Below, piece after piece: positions 1-8,300 of a stretch of DNA of 60,569 nucleotides (the first letter of the stretch is position 1; every line of letters begins with the position of its first letter). A program made the translations under genes and the position numbers. The stretch covers positions 1 through 60,569 of the forward strand of contig SVHF01000008.1 of the NCBI GenBank assembly GCA_015055975.1. The letters are read 5' to 3'. The notes beneath the pieces were generated by a model. The model made no database searches. It had not been told where the DNA came from and was given only the letters and a program-made list of their open reading frames with translations. The stretch comes from Clostridiales bacterium (GTDB lineage Bacteria; Bacillota; Clostridia; Christensenellales; UBA3700).

Positions 1-33
1 GCATTATCTGTATGATTTTGCCCAATTTTTTGC

Positions 34-73
34 ATAAAAGAAGGCTGCTAAGATTTTTTATTTCTTAACAGCC
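34..73 (-). terminator. Rho-independent terminator after the toxin gene
   Basis: Arms at 43-53 and 63-73 pair over 11 bp with one G-T wobble. On the minus strand the hairpin is followed by a T-rich run (TTCTTTTAT). It lies about 25 bases past the toxin stop, so it probably ends the toxin-antitoxin transcript. Confidence 0.75.
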
Positions 74-96
74 CCAACTTGTATACATACTTTTAA

Positions 97-471
97 TTAT
101 AATGATTCTCCCATCGCAGATAATGTTATTTTCTTGTAAGAATTCGACTTATCATTTGGGTGTGGCTCCAACCCAATTATCGTAATATCTCCTTTTTCTG
201 GTCCATATACCCAAAAGAATCTCCCTGCTGCAGGGGTATTGTTCTCAACGTAAGATTGCCAAACTTTCATACCATATCGTTTTGACAATTGTTCAATTTC
301 ATGAGTTTTTAATCCAGGATATCTTGGGTTTCCAGCCAATTGCAAAAATGCCTTACCAAGCTTTTTATATAACTTAACTTCTACGATTGTCGCCGTGTTG
401 CTAATAATCTTTTCTTTCAAACCTTCCCAAAACTCTTCCATTTCAGGAATACCCATTTTGATATCAAACAT
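97..471 (-). CDS. RelE/ParE-like toxin of a type II toxin-antitoxin pair
   Basis: A 124-residue small basic protein. The central stretch (AGNPRYPGLKTHEIEQL, then a GRFFWVYGP segment and a GLEPHPND end) resembles RelE/ParE-fold toxins, where a Leu-Xaa-Gly-x-Pro-G-L-K turn and a short arm ending in a beta strand are typical. RelE-type members cleave mRNA at the ribosome; that activity is inferred from fold only, and I cannot point to confirmed catalytic residues. The gene starts one base after the antitoxin stop, and a GAGGA ribosome site lies within the antitoxin end, so the two are translationally coupled. It is followed by a terminator. Confidence 0.7.
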   Translation of the reverse strand: MFDIKMGIPEMEEFWEGLKEKIISNTATIVEVKLYKKLGKAFLQLAGNPRYPGLKTHEIEQLSKRYGMKVWQSYVENNTPAAGRFFWVYGPEKGDITIIGLEPHPNDKSNSYKKITLSAMGESL

Positions 472-472
472 A

Positions 473-721
473 CTAATCCTCGAATTCTGATAAGTCTATT
501 GCTTTGGATACTTTGCCTTGCTTTAAATTCTTAATTGATTCATCCATCATAGCTAAAGTGTTAGCTGATATTTGTTCTGGGGCTTTCAATTCTCTTGGCT
601 CAAGTAAAATGCTACCATCTTTCATTTCTTCAACATGGTAATACTCAAATCTAACGTTTCTAAGAGTAATTCTTTTCTTGGAATCTATTTTTGCGTCATA
701 CGTTCTTAATGCTTCAGCCAT
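473..721 (-). CDS. Antitoxin partner, AbrB/MazE-like N-terminus
   Basis: An 82-residue protein. The first 45 residues (AKIDSKKRITLRNVRFEYYHV, then a DGSILLEPREL strand) look like a swapped-hairpin AbrB/MazE DNA-binding domain. The acidic C-terminus (DESIKNLKQGKVSKAIDLSEFED) would bind the toxin. I chose the ATG at 721 over a longer reading from 754 because GGAGGTG sits at 726-732, 4-5 bases upstream. Antitoxin-before-toxin order and the palindrome in the leader fit autoregulation. The exact antitoxin family is uncertain. Confidence 0.65.
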   Translation of the reverse strand: MAEALRTYDAKIDSKKRITLRNVRFEYYHVEEMKDGSILLEPRELKAPEQISANTLAMMDESIKNLKQGKVSKAIDLSEFED

Positions 722-740
722 ATTACACCTCCGTGGGATT

Positions 741-754
741 GTGGGATTTCCCAC
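741..754. promoter_or_regulatory. Candidate antitoxin operator (palindrome GTGGGA-TT-TCCCAC)
   Basis: A perfect 6-bp inverted repeat around TT. Its left half is also repeated directly (GTGGGATT twice, 733-748). It lies at the expected transcription start of the antitoxin-toxin operon, where a bound antitoxin would block initiation. Confidence 0.5.
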
Positions 755-758
755 TAAT

Positions 759-788
759 ATAATACATCGTTAATTGCATACTTGTCAA
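759..788 (-). promoter_or_regulatory. Promoter of the toxin-antitoxin operon
   Basis: TTGACA (788-783), an 18-bp spacer and TATTAT (764-759) on the minus strand. This is a near-consensus housekeeping promoter about 40 bases upstream of the antitoxin ATG. Confidence 0.65.
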
Positions 789-796
789 CTTCAAAC

Positions 797-827
797 CAAA
801 AAAGAAGCAGGCCTCGACCTGCTTCTT
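797..827 (-). terminator. Terminator of rplM-rpsI
   Basis: A 10-bp perfect stem (802-811 with 818-827) and a 6-base loop. On the minus strand it is followed by TTTTTTGG. It lies directly after the rpsI stop. Confidence 0.85.
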
Positions 828-848
828 GATTTCGCATCCGTAAGGAAA

Positions 849-1265
849 TTATCTCTTTGAGAATTGTGGAGCACGTCTTGCTTTCTTTAAACCGTACTTC
901 TTTCTTTCCTTTGCTCTTGGGTCTCTTGTTAAGAAACCAGCTTTCTTTAAATCAGCCTTTGTATCAGCATCTGCTAGAACTAATGCTCTAGAAATACCAT
1001 GTCTGATAGCACCAGCTTGACCTGTGAAACCGCCACCAGTTACGTTAACGATTACGTCATATTTAGCTGTGTTGCCTGTTAATTCAAGTGGTTGCTTTAC
1101 GATGTACTTTAATGTATCTAAACCAAAGTATTCGTCAAGTGACTTCTTGTTGATTGTGATATTACCTGATCCTTCTGGAAGTAATCTAACTCTAGCGATT
1201 GCCTTCTTTCTTCTTCCTGTTCCTAGGAATTGGATCTTCTTTGATGTCTTTTTCTTAGCTACCAT
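849..1265 (-). CDS. rpsI: 30S ribosomal protein S9 (uS9)
   Basis: A 138-residue protein, slightly longer than the usual 130 because of a Lys-rich N-terminal extension. The core motifs are [12 protein letters not shown] near residue 16, the [19 protein letters not shown] block, and the conserved basic tail [14 protein letters not shown], whose final Arg reaches the ribosomal P site in known structures. An AGGAGGTAATT site precedes the ATG. It follows rplM by 12 bases, the standard bacterial pairing, and ends at a strong terminator. Confidence 0.97.
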   Translation of the reverse strand: MVAKKKTSKKIQFLGTGRRKKAIARVRLLPEGSGNITINKKSLDEYFGLDTLKYIVKQPLELTGNTAKYDVIVNVTGGGFTGQAGAIRHGISRALVLADADTKADLKKAGFLTRDPRAKERKKYGLKKARRAPQFSKR

Positions 1266-1277
1266 AATTACCTCCTA

Positions 1278-1706
1278 TTAGAACTTTAGTTCAACTGGCT
1301 TTTGAGCCTCATGATTGTGCTCAGATCCTGCATAGCAATGCAACTTCTTAAGCATTTGTCTTCCTAAAGCATTCTTTGGAAGCATACCCTTAACAGCTAA
1401 TTCAACAGCATATTCTGGCTTTGTTGCCATTAATGTCTTGTATTGAATTTTCTTTAAACCACCGATATATCCAGTGTAATGTGTATGATATTTGTCTTCT
1501 AATTTGTTTCCTGTTAAAACTACCTTATCGCAGTTAATAACGATAACATAATCACCTGTATCAACGTTAGGTGTAAATGTTGGCTTATTCTTTCCTCTTA
1601 GGACAGCAGCAACGTTAGAAGCTAGTCTACCTAAAACTAGGTCAGTAGCATCTACAATATACCATTTCTTTTCGATGTCCTCAGGTTTTGCCATATATGT
1701 CTTCAT
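1278..1706 (-). CDS. rplM: 50S ribosomal protein L13 (uL13)
   Basis: A 142-residue protein of normal length. The signature elements are [16 protein letters not shown], the [16 protein letters not shown] strand and the [17 protein letters not shown] motif. L13 is an early assembly protein of the large subunit. GGAGGGT at 1715-1721 lies 8 bases before the chosen ATG. It is first in the rplM-rpsI operon, which has its own consensus promoter and a structured leader, so it can be expressed independently of the upstream truA operon. Confidence 0.97.
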   Translation of the reverse strand: MKTYMAKPEDIEKKWYIVDATDLVLGRLASNVAAVLRGKNKPTFTPNVDTGDYVIVINCDKVVLTGNKLEDKYHTHYTGYIGGLKKIQYKTLMATKPEYAVELAVKGMLPKNALGRQMLKKLHCYAGSEHNHEAQKPVELKF

Positions 1707-1805
1707 GGTTTTGAACCCTCCAATTTAATCATTTTTGTTCATGTAATGATTCGCGGTGCACACTCATAGGGGCTAGTTTATCTATCATGTGCTCATCACA
1801 ATTGC
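1707..1805 (-). promoter_or_regulatory. Candidate L13 autoregulatory leader RNA
   Basis: The roughly 100-base untranslated leader of rplM can fold into at least two helices. One pairs GCACA with TGTGC around an AT-rich loop holding CTAGCCCCTATGAG. The other pairs AATCATT with AATGATT directly before the GGAGGGT ribosome site. Firmicutes are known to use an L13 leader for feedback control of rplM. The match here rests on position and structure, not on a covariance-model search. Confidence 0.5.
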
Positions 1806-1811
1806 CTAAAC

Positions 1812-1840
1812 ATTTTATAAAATATATTTTTCTATGTCAA
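1812..1840 (-). promoter_or_regulatory. Promoter of rplM-rpsI
   Basis: TTGACA (1840-1835), a 17-bp spacer and TAAAAT (1817-1812), reading on the minus strand. It predicts a start near 1805 and hence a leader of about 100 bases. Confidence 0.8.
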
Positions 1841-1866
1841 ACGCTTTACGCACTTTTTTAATTTAA

Positions 1867-2613
1867 TTACACGTTATAATTTACGCTACACAAATACAAC
1901 CCGCATCCATCTAAAGTCTTTCCTGCTTTTTGGTGGTTTTTTGAATCTAGGATCTTTTTCATGTCTTCAACTTCAAATCTTCCACGCCCAACATCTACTA
2001 AAGTCCCTGCAATTGACCTTACCATATTATGCAAAAAACCATTCCCTTCAAGCACAATATCTATTTCTTTGCCATTATCTTTTTCTTCAATATATGCCTT
2101 GTAAATTTCTCTAACATTTGACTTTATTTGTAGATTCTCTACACAAAATGCAGAAAAATCATGCTCGCCAATTATGGCCTTTATAGCTTCTTTCATTTTT
2201 GAAATATCTAGCTCATAAGAACAGATATGGAAATATTTCCTTTTTAGCGGCTCATTTGTCTTTGACAAATAAATCTTGTATATGTATGTCTTTTTCTTAG
2301 CTGAATATCTAGCGTGAAAATCGTCACTTTTTGGCTCTACATTTAGTATATCTATTGACTTTGGAAGAAGCGAATTTAACGAATATTTGAACTTATCCAA
2401 ATTGTCTATTTCTTTAGTCGTATCAAAGTGTGCGACTTGTCCAAGAGCATGCACTCCAGCATCAGTTCTTCCTGATGCGCAAATCGTAATATCTTCTTGC
2501 AAAATAGTATAAAGCGCCTTTTCAATTTCGCCTTGAATAGTTACCAAATCATTTTGTCTTTGGAATCCATAAAAATCGCTGCCATCATAAGATATTGTAA
2601 GTAGATATCTCAT
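1867..2613 (-). CDS. truA: tRNA pseudouridine(38-40) synthase
   Basis: A 248-residue protein, usual for TruA. It converts uridines 38-40 of the tRNA anticodon arm to pseudouridine. The catalytic Asp lies in the motif CASGRTDAGVHALGQ near residue 52. YDGSDFYGFQRQ at the N-terminus and GFLHNMVRSIAGTLVDVG in the C-terminal half are family motifs. It follows ecfT by 3 bases, the conserved Firmicutes order ecfA1-ecfA2-ecfT-truA-rplM-rpsI. A GGGAG site precedes the ATG. Confidence 0.96.
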   Translation of the reverse strand: MRYLLTISYDGSDFYGFQRQNDLVTIQGEIEKALYTILQEDITICASGRTDAGVHALGQVAHFDTTKEIDNLDKFKYSLNSLLPKSIDILNVEPKSDDFHARYSAKKKTYIYKIYLSKTNEPLKRKYFHICSYELDISKMKEAIKAIIGEHDFSAFCVENLQIKSNVREIYKAYIEEKDNGKEIDIVLEGNGFLHNMVRSIAGTLVDVGRGRFEVEDMKKILDSKNHQKAGKTLDGCGLYLCSVNYNV

Positions 2614-2616
2614 ATG

Positions 2617-3468
2617 TTATGCTCCCATTATTAAATTGTAAATAAAGGTATCTACATATGCTCCGCCAAAGGCATAAGCATCTACGCAAATTGCAGCTAT
2701 AAATAGCGCTACAATAAACATTGCTAAATAATCTTTTAAAGTAAACTTTAATACCTTCATTTTTGTTCTTTTATCTGATGCGTTATAACATCTTGCATCA
2801 AGTGCATCTGCAAGCTCGTCTGCTCGTCTAAATGCAGACACAAATAGTGGTATTAAAATAGGAAGCATAGCCTTTACTCTTTTGAAGAAATTGCCCGTGT
2901 CTAGTTCTGCACCTCTTGCTTTTTGTGCATTCATAATCTTTTGAGTTTCTTCAACAAGAGTTGGAATAAATCTTAATGCTATACTCATAATGATTGCTAT
3001 ATCATGAACAGGAACTTTTATAAACTTTAATGGATATAATAAAGATTCAAGTCCATCTGTTAATTCAGTGGCCGTTGTTGTAAATGTAAGCATTGATGCG
3101 CCCATTACTAACATAGTTAATCTAAACAACATCTTTATTGCATAATCTATTCCTTGCCATGTAATTGTTATCTTCCACCAAGAAGCAATAACTGTGCCTT
3201 GTTTATAAAACAATAAATTAATAATAAGCGTAAACATAAGCAAGAAGATTACCGCTCTTATACTTCTTAAAACCACTCTTAGTGGTACTTTAGAAATTGC
3301 AATAGTTGAGAACAATAAAATTGCTGTGACAAGGTATCCAAGATATGACTTGACTAAAAAGATTGCAACCATGTATGCAATAGTCAATAAAATCTTACAT
3401 CTTGGGTCCATCTTGTGGATCAAAGAATCAGCTGGATAATATTGGCCAAATGCAAATCTACTACCCAT
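2617..3468 (-). CDS. ecfT: Energy-coupling factor transporter transmembrane subunit
   Basis: A 283-residue integral membrane protein with about five hydrophobic helices. It is the scaffold that couples the two ATPases to vitamin- or metal-binding S subunits. The two cytoplasmic coupling motifs are visible as AQKARGAEL (near residue 180) and ALDARCYNA (near residue 222). The start overlaps the ecfA2 stop by one base (TAATG). No S component lies nearby, so this is the shared (group II) ECF module serving S proteins encoded elsewhere. Confidence 0.94.
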   Translation of the reverse strand: MGSRFAFGQYYPADSLIHKMDPRCKILLTIAYMVAIFLVKSYLGYLVTAILLFSTIAISKVPLRVVLRSIRAVIFLLMFTLIINLLFYKQGTVIASWWKITITWQGIDYAIKMLFRLTMLVMGASMLTFTTTATELTDGLESLLYPLKFIKVPVHDIAIIMSIALRFIPTLVEETQKIMNAQKARGAELDTGNFFKRVKAMLPILIPLFVSAFRRADELADALDARCYNASDKRTKMKVLKFTLKDYLAMFIVALFIAAICVDAYAFGGAYVDTFIYNLIMGA

Positions 3469-4409
3469 TATTCAAACACCTCATCACTTCTAAAAGAGAA
3501 GTTGAATCCACTCTTATTTATATCTTTTAAATTTAGTTTTGTATTATGCTTTGCATTATACAATCTAACAATTTCTTTTATTAAATCTTCAACTGTGACA
3601 ACCCCATCTTGAATTGCAACACCTTTTGCTTTTAGATCGTTTGCAATCTTTACTGCAAGTGGAATATCTAATCCCATCTCAACCAATTCTTGTTGATGTT
3701 TGAACAATTCATTCATTGGCATATCAAATGCAACACGCCCTTCATTAAATACAATTAATCTTGTTGCAAAACGTGTAATTTCATCAATGTCGTGTGAAAT
3801 AACAATGATTGTTGAAGAACAATTCTTCTTTAAATGTGTAATCAATGTTAATATCTGCTCTTTTCCGTTTGGATCTAGGCCTGCTGTTGGCTCATCTAGA
3901 ATTAGAACTTTTGGTTTCATTGCAATAATGCCAGCAATTGCAACACGTCTTTTTTGACCCCCAGATAGTTCAAATGGAGCTCTTTCTTTTATGGCTTCAA
4001 AATCTAATCCAACAAGTTCTATTGCCTCTTTTACTCTCTTTGCAATTTCTTCTTCATCAAGACCTAAATTCTTTGGGCCAAAAGCGACATCTTTATATAC
4101 AGTATCTTCAAATAATTGATATTCAGGATATTGGAATACCATACCAACATTTGATCTTAATTTTCTTAAATCTGGCTTTGGCTTTTTTGCGTTTGTAAGT
4201 TTTATATCAAAGACTTCAATTTCGCCTTCTTGGACTTTTATAAGTCCATTTAAATGTTGAATGAACGTACTTTTTCCTGAACCAGTGTGTCCAACTATGC
4301 CTAAAAAATCCCCATCATTAATCGTTAAATTAATGTTTTGAATAGCCTTTTTCTCATAAGGAGATCCAAGCGAATATGTAAATGCTAAATCCTTTACAAC
4401 AATTGACAT
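3468..4409 (-). CDS. ecfA2: ECF transporter ATP-binding subunit A2
   Basis: A 313-residue ATPase with Walker A GHTGSGKST, Q-loop VFQYPEYQLF, signature LSGGQKRR and Walker B VLILDEPTAGLDP. It pairs with EcfA1 to power substrate-loaded S subunits through EcfT. It overlaps ecfA1 by 16 bases, which implies coupled translation. It is somewhat longer than many EcfA2 proteins because of a roughly 30-residue C-terminal extension (NLKDINKSGFNFSFRSDEVFE). Confidence 0.94.
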   Translation of the reverse strand: MSIVVKDLAFTYSLGSPYEKKAIQNINLTINDGDFLGIVGHTGSGKSTFIQHLNGLIKVQEGEIEVFDIKLTNAKKPKPDLRKLRSNVGMVFQYPEYQLFEDTVYKDVAFGPKNLGLDEEEIAKRVKEAIELVGLDFEAIKERAPFELSGGQKRRVAIAGIIAMKPKVLILDEPTAGLDPNGKEQILTLITHLKKNCSSTIIVISHDIDEITRFATRLIVFNEGRVAFDMPMNELFKHQQELVEMGLDIPLAVKIANDLKAKGVAIQDGVVTVEDLIKEIVRLYNAKHNTKLNLKDINKSGFNFSFRSDEVFE

Positions 4410-5227
4410 AGTTTATCTACAAGTTCATCCTTTTCCATAATATCTTTACCAACTTTAACGCCTATATCATCAAGCGATATTGCAATCTTTGTAGCAAGTG
4501 GTACATGTATCTTATTTTCTTTTATCTTTTCATATTGAGAAAAAACTTCTTTTGGCTTTCCATCAAGCGCAATCTTTCCGTCGTTTAAAACAATTAATCT
4601 ATCTGCGCCTAATGCTTCTTCCATATAGTGAGTAATACAAATAACTGTCATGCCCTCTTTATTTAGTTCGTGAGCTACTTCCATTACTTCTTTTCTTCCT
4701 TGAGGATCAAGCATAGCTGTTGATTCATCAAAAACGATAACCTTTGGTTTCATTGCAATAATTCCAGCAATAGCCAAACGTTGTTTTTGTCCACCAGATA
4801 ATTTAAATGGCGTTCCCTTTTTATGCTCTAACATGTGAACTTTATCTAATGCCCAATCAACTCGTCTTATGATTTCTTCTCTTTCAATTCCCAAATTCTC
4901 TGGACCAAATGCGATATCATCTTCAATTATTGATGCAACCATTTGGTTATCTGGGTTTTGGAATACCATACCGACACTCTTTCTCACATCAAAGATGTGT
5001 TCTTTATCTTGAGTATCCATTCCAAAAACTCTTACTTTTCCGTAATCTGGAACTAATAAGCCATTTAGAAGTTTTGCGATTGTGCTTTTGCCTGAACCAT
5101 TATGGCCGACCATTGCAACAAAAGAACCTTCTTCAATTTTCAAAGAAATACCTCTGACAGCCTTAATTATGTTGTCTTCGCTTAAAACATATGAATAATA
5201 GACATTTTCTAGTTCAATTGCGCTCAT
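4394..5227 (-). CDS. ecfA1: ECF transporter ATP-binding subunit A1
   Basis: A 277-residue ATPase with Walker A GHNGSGKST, Q-loop VFQNPDNQMV, signature LSGGQKQR and Walker B VIVFDESTAMLDP. Ser in place of Pro in the Walker B DES is usual for EcfA1. It is the first gene of the ecfA1-ecfA2-ecfT-truA operon. GAGGA precedes the ATG by 5 bases. Confidence 0.94.
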   Translation of the reverse strand: MSAIELENVYYSYVLSEDNIIKAVRGISLKIEEGSFVAMVGHNGSGKSTIAKLLNGLLVPDYGKVRVFGMDTQDKEHIFDVRKSVGMVFQNPDNQMVASIIEDDIAFGPENLGIEREEIIRRVDWALDKVHMLEHKKGTPFKLSGGQKQRLAIAGIIAMKPKVIVFDESTAMLDPQGRKEVMEVAHELNKEGMTVICITHYMEEALGADRLIVLNDGKIALDGKPKEVFSQYEKIKENKIHVPLATKIAISLDDIGVKVGKDIMEKDELVDKLCQLL

Positions 5228-5248
5228 TGTGTCCTCAAAATTATGCTA

Positions 5249-5257
5249 ATTATACCA
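5249..5257 (-). promoter_or_regulatory. Extended -10 promoter of the ecf operon
   Basis: The minus strand reads TGGTATAAT (TG-N-TATAAT), 22 bases before the ecfA1 ATG. I see no good -35 box, as expected for an extended -10 promoter. Confidence 0.55.
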
Positions 5258-5292
5258 CAAGATGCCAAGCAAATAAAACAAAACAAATAGGG

Positions 5293-5304
5293 TTGCGCGC
5301 GCAA
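5293..5304. promoter_or_regulatory. 12-bp palindrome TTGCGCGCGCAA beside the por promoter
   Basis: A perfect palindrome and a GC-rich island in AT-rich DNA. It lies 8 bp upstream of the -35 box of the pyruvate:ferredoxin oxidoreductase gene and between two divergent operons. It is a candidate protein binding site; the regulator is unknown. Confidence 0.35.
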
Positions 5305-5311
5305 ATTATAA

Positions 5312-5341
5312 TTGACTATGCGCTGCGTTTAATAATATAAT
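5312..5341 (+). promoter_or_regulatory. Promoter of the pyruvate:ferredoxin oxidoreductase gene
   Basis: TTGACT (5312-5317), an 18-bp spacer and TATAAT (5336-5341). The leader is about 43 bases and carries a strong GGAGG at 5379-5383 before the ATG at 5391. Confidence 0.75.
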
Positions 5342-5390
5342 ATTAAGCGGTCATAAAAAATATTAACAATTAAATACGGAGGTATAAAAT

Positions 5391-8300
5391 ATGGGTAAAA
5401 TGACTATTGATGGAAATACAGCCGCAGCTCATATCGCTTATGCGTTTAGTGAAGTAGCTGCTATTTATCCTATCACACCATCTTCTCCAATGGCTGAAAA
5501 CTGCGATGAGTGGGCTACAGCTGGAAGAAAGAATTTATTTGGTCAAGTCCTATCATTAGCAGAAATGGAATCAGAAGCTGGTGCTGCTGGTGCTGTTCAC
5601 GGTTCATTACAAGCCGGTGCATTAACAACAACATTTACAGCCAGCCAAGGTTTGTTATTAATGATTCCAAACATGTACAAAATTGCAGGTGAATTAACAC
5701 CTTGCGTTTTCCACGTAAGTGCTCGTGCACTTGCATACCATGCTCTTAACATCTTTGGTGATCACTCAGACGTTATGGCATGTCGTCAAACAGGTTTTGC
5801 AATGCTATGCTCTAACTCAGTTCAAGAAGTTATGGATTTAGCATTAGTTGCACATTTTGCAACATTAAAATCTTCAGTACCATTCCTACACTTCTTCGAT
5901 GGATTCAGAACATCTCACGAAGTTTCTAAGATTGATGGTATCGATTATGAAGATATTAGACCAATTTTCGAAAGCAAATACATGCAATATGTAGATGCAT
6001 TCAAGAAGAGAGCTTTAAACCCAGAACATCCAGTTCAAAAAGGTACAGCTCAAAACCCAGATGTATACTTCCAAGGACGTGAAGCTGGTAACAAATATTA
6101 CCAAGCCGTTCCAGCCATTGTTGAAGAAGCTATGGCAGATCAAGAAAAGATTACAGGAAGACATTATGAACTATATCAATACTATGGAGCTAAAGATGCT
6201 ACTAAGGTTATCGTAATCATGGGTAGCGGTGCTGAAGCTATTGAAGAAACAGTTGATTATCTAAACGCTAGAGGACAAAAGGTTGGTTTAATCAAAGTTA
6301 GATTATTCAGACCATTCGTTGGCGCTAAGTTCGTTGATGCAATTCCTGCTACATGTAAGAACATCACTGTTCTAGATAGAGTTAAGGAAAGCGGAAGCTT
6401 AGCTGAACCTCTATATCTAGATGTTGCTACTTCTCTACTTGAAGCTGGCAAGACAGATATTAAGATTGTTGGTGGTAGATATGGTTTAGGTTCTAAGGAA
6501 TTCAACCCATCTATGGTTAATGCCGTTTATGAAAACATGGACGCTAAACAACCAAAGAACCACTTCGCTGTTGGTATCGTTGATGACGTTACAGGTAACT
6601 ACCTAGAAGTTAAAGAAAAGATAGACGCTGCTCCAGCTGGTGCTATTTCTTGTAAGTTCTATGGATTAGGTTCAGATGGTACTGTTGGTTCTAACAAGAA
6701 CTCAATCAAGATCATCGGTAACTACACAAATAAGTATGCTCAAGCATATTTCGCATATGACTCTAAGAAGTCTGGTGGTATCACAATTTCTCACTTAAGA
6801 TTTGGTGATAACCCAATCAAGTCTTCTTACCTAATTGACCAAGCTGACTTCATCGCTTGTCATAACCCAGCATACGTTTTGAAGTATGATATGCTATCTG
6901 ACTTAAAGGATGGCGGTACATTCTTACTAAACTCTCCTTGGACATTAGAAGAAATGGAAGCTCAATTACCTGCTTCTATGAAGAACCTAATTGCTAAGAA
7001 GCATGCTAAGTTCTATAACATCGATGCTATCGACGTTGTAAACAAGATTGGTCTAAAGGGACGTATTTCTACAACAATGCAAGCTTGTTTCTTCAAACTA
7101 GCAAACATCATGCCATATGAAGAAGCTGACAAGCACATGAAAGATTTCGTTTTGAAGTCATTCTCTAAGAAGGGTCAAGCAATTGTTGATATGAACAATG
7201 CTGCTATCGATAACGCTATTGCAAATCTAAAGGAAATCAAATACCCTGCATCATGGGCTACAACAACAGAAGGCGCTGTAGTTACTCCAGTAACAGATGA
7301 TAAGTACTTCACAGAAATCATCGCTCCAATGTTAGCTCAAGAAGGTGATAAGCTTCCTGTATCTGCATTCGTTAACAACCCAGATGGTGCAGTTCCAACA
7401 GGAACAACAAAGTATGAAAAGCGTGGTGTTGCTGTTCTAGTTCCAGAATGGAATCCAGAAAAGTGTATCCAATGTAACCAATGTGCATTCGTATGTCCAC
7501 ACGCTACTATCCGTCCTGTAATGCAAAAGGAATTCGTAGGAGCTCCTGCTACATTTAAGACAGCTGAAGTTAAAGTAGGCGGCGCTAAGGGATATCAATA
7601 CAGAATGCAAGTTTCAGCTCTAGACTGTCTAGGATGCGGAAGCTGTGCTAAGGTTTGTCCAGTTGGCCAAAAGGCTCAAAACGAAGAAGACAAGCCATTA
7701 AGAATGGTTCCTCTTGCTAAGGCTTTAGAAGATGGCGAAGATAAGAACTGGGAATACGCTGTTGCTCTTCCAGAAACAGATGCTCCTATTTCTAAGGATG
7801 ATGTAAAGGGTTCTCAATTCCGTCAACCTCTATTCGAGTTCTCTGGAGCTTGTGCTGGTTGTGGTGAAACACCTTACTTAAAGGTTATTTCTCAAATGTT
7901 CGGTGACAGAATGATCGTTGCTAATGCAACAGGTTGTTCATCAATCTATGGTGGTTCTGCTCCAACATGTCCATATACAAAGAATGCTAAGGGCCATGGT
8001 CCTGCTTGGGCAAACAGCTTGTTCGAAGATAACGCTGAATTTGGTTATGGTATGGAAATTGCTGTTGAACAAAGAAGAAAGAAGTTAGCTGAAGATATGG
8101 CTGCCCTAATCGAACTTGGTATCGATGATGGCGTTAAGGGTATCTTCGAAAAGTGGATGGAAACAGCTCAAAACACAGAAGAAAACAAAGTTGCTTCTGA
8201 AGCTGTTAAGGGAATCATTGCTGATTTAGCTGCTAAAGAATCTGACGCTACAAAGAAGGCTCTATTCACAGATATCTGCAAGAACCAAGACTGCTTAGTT

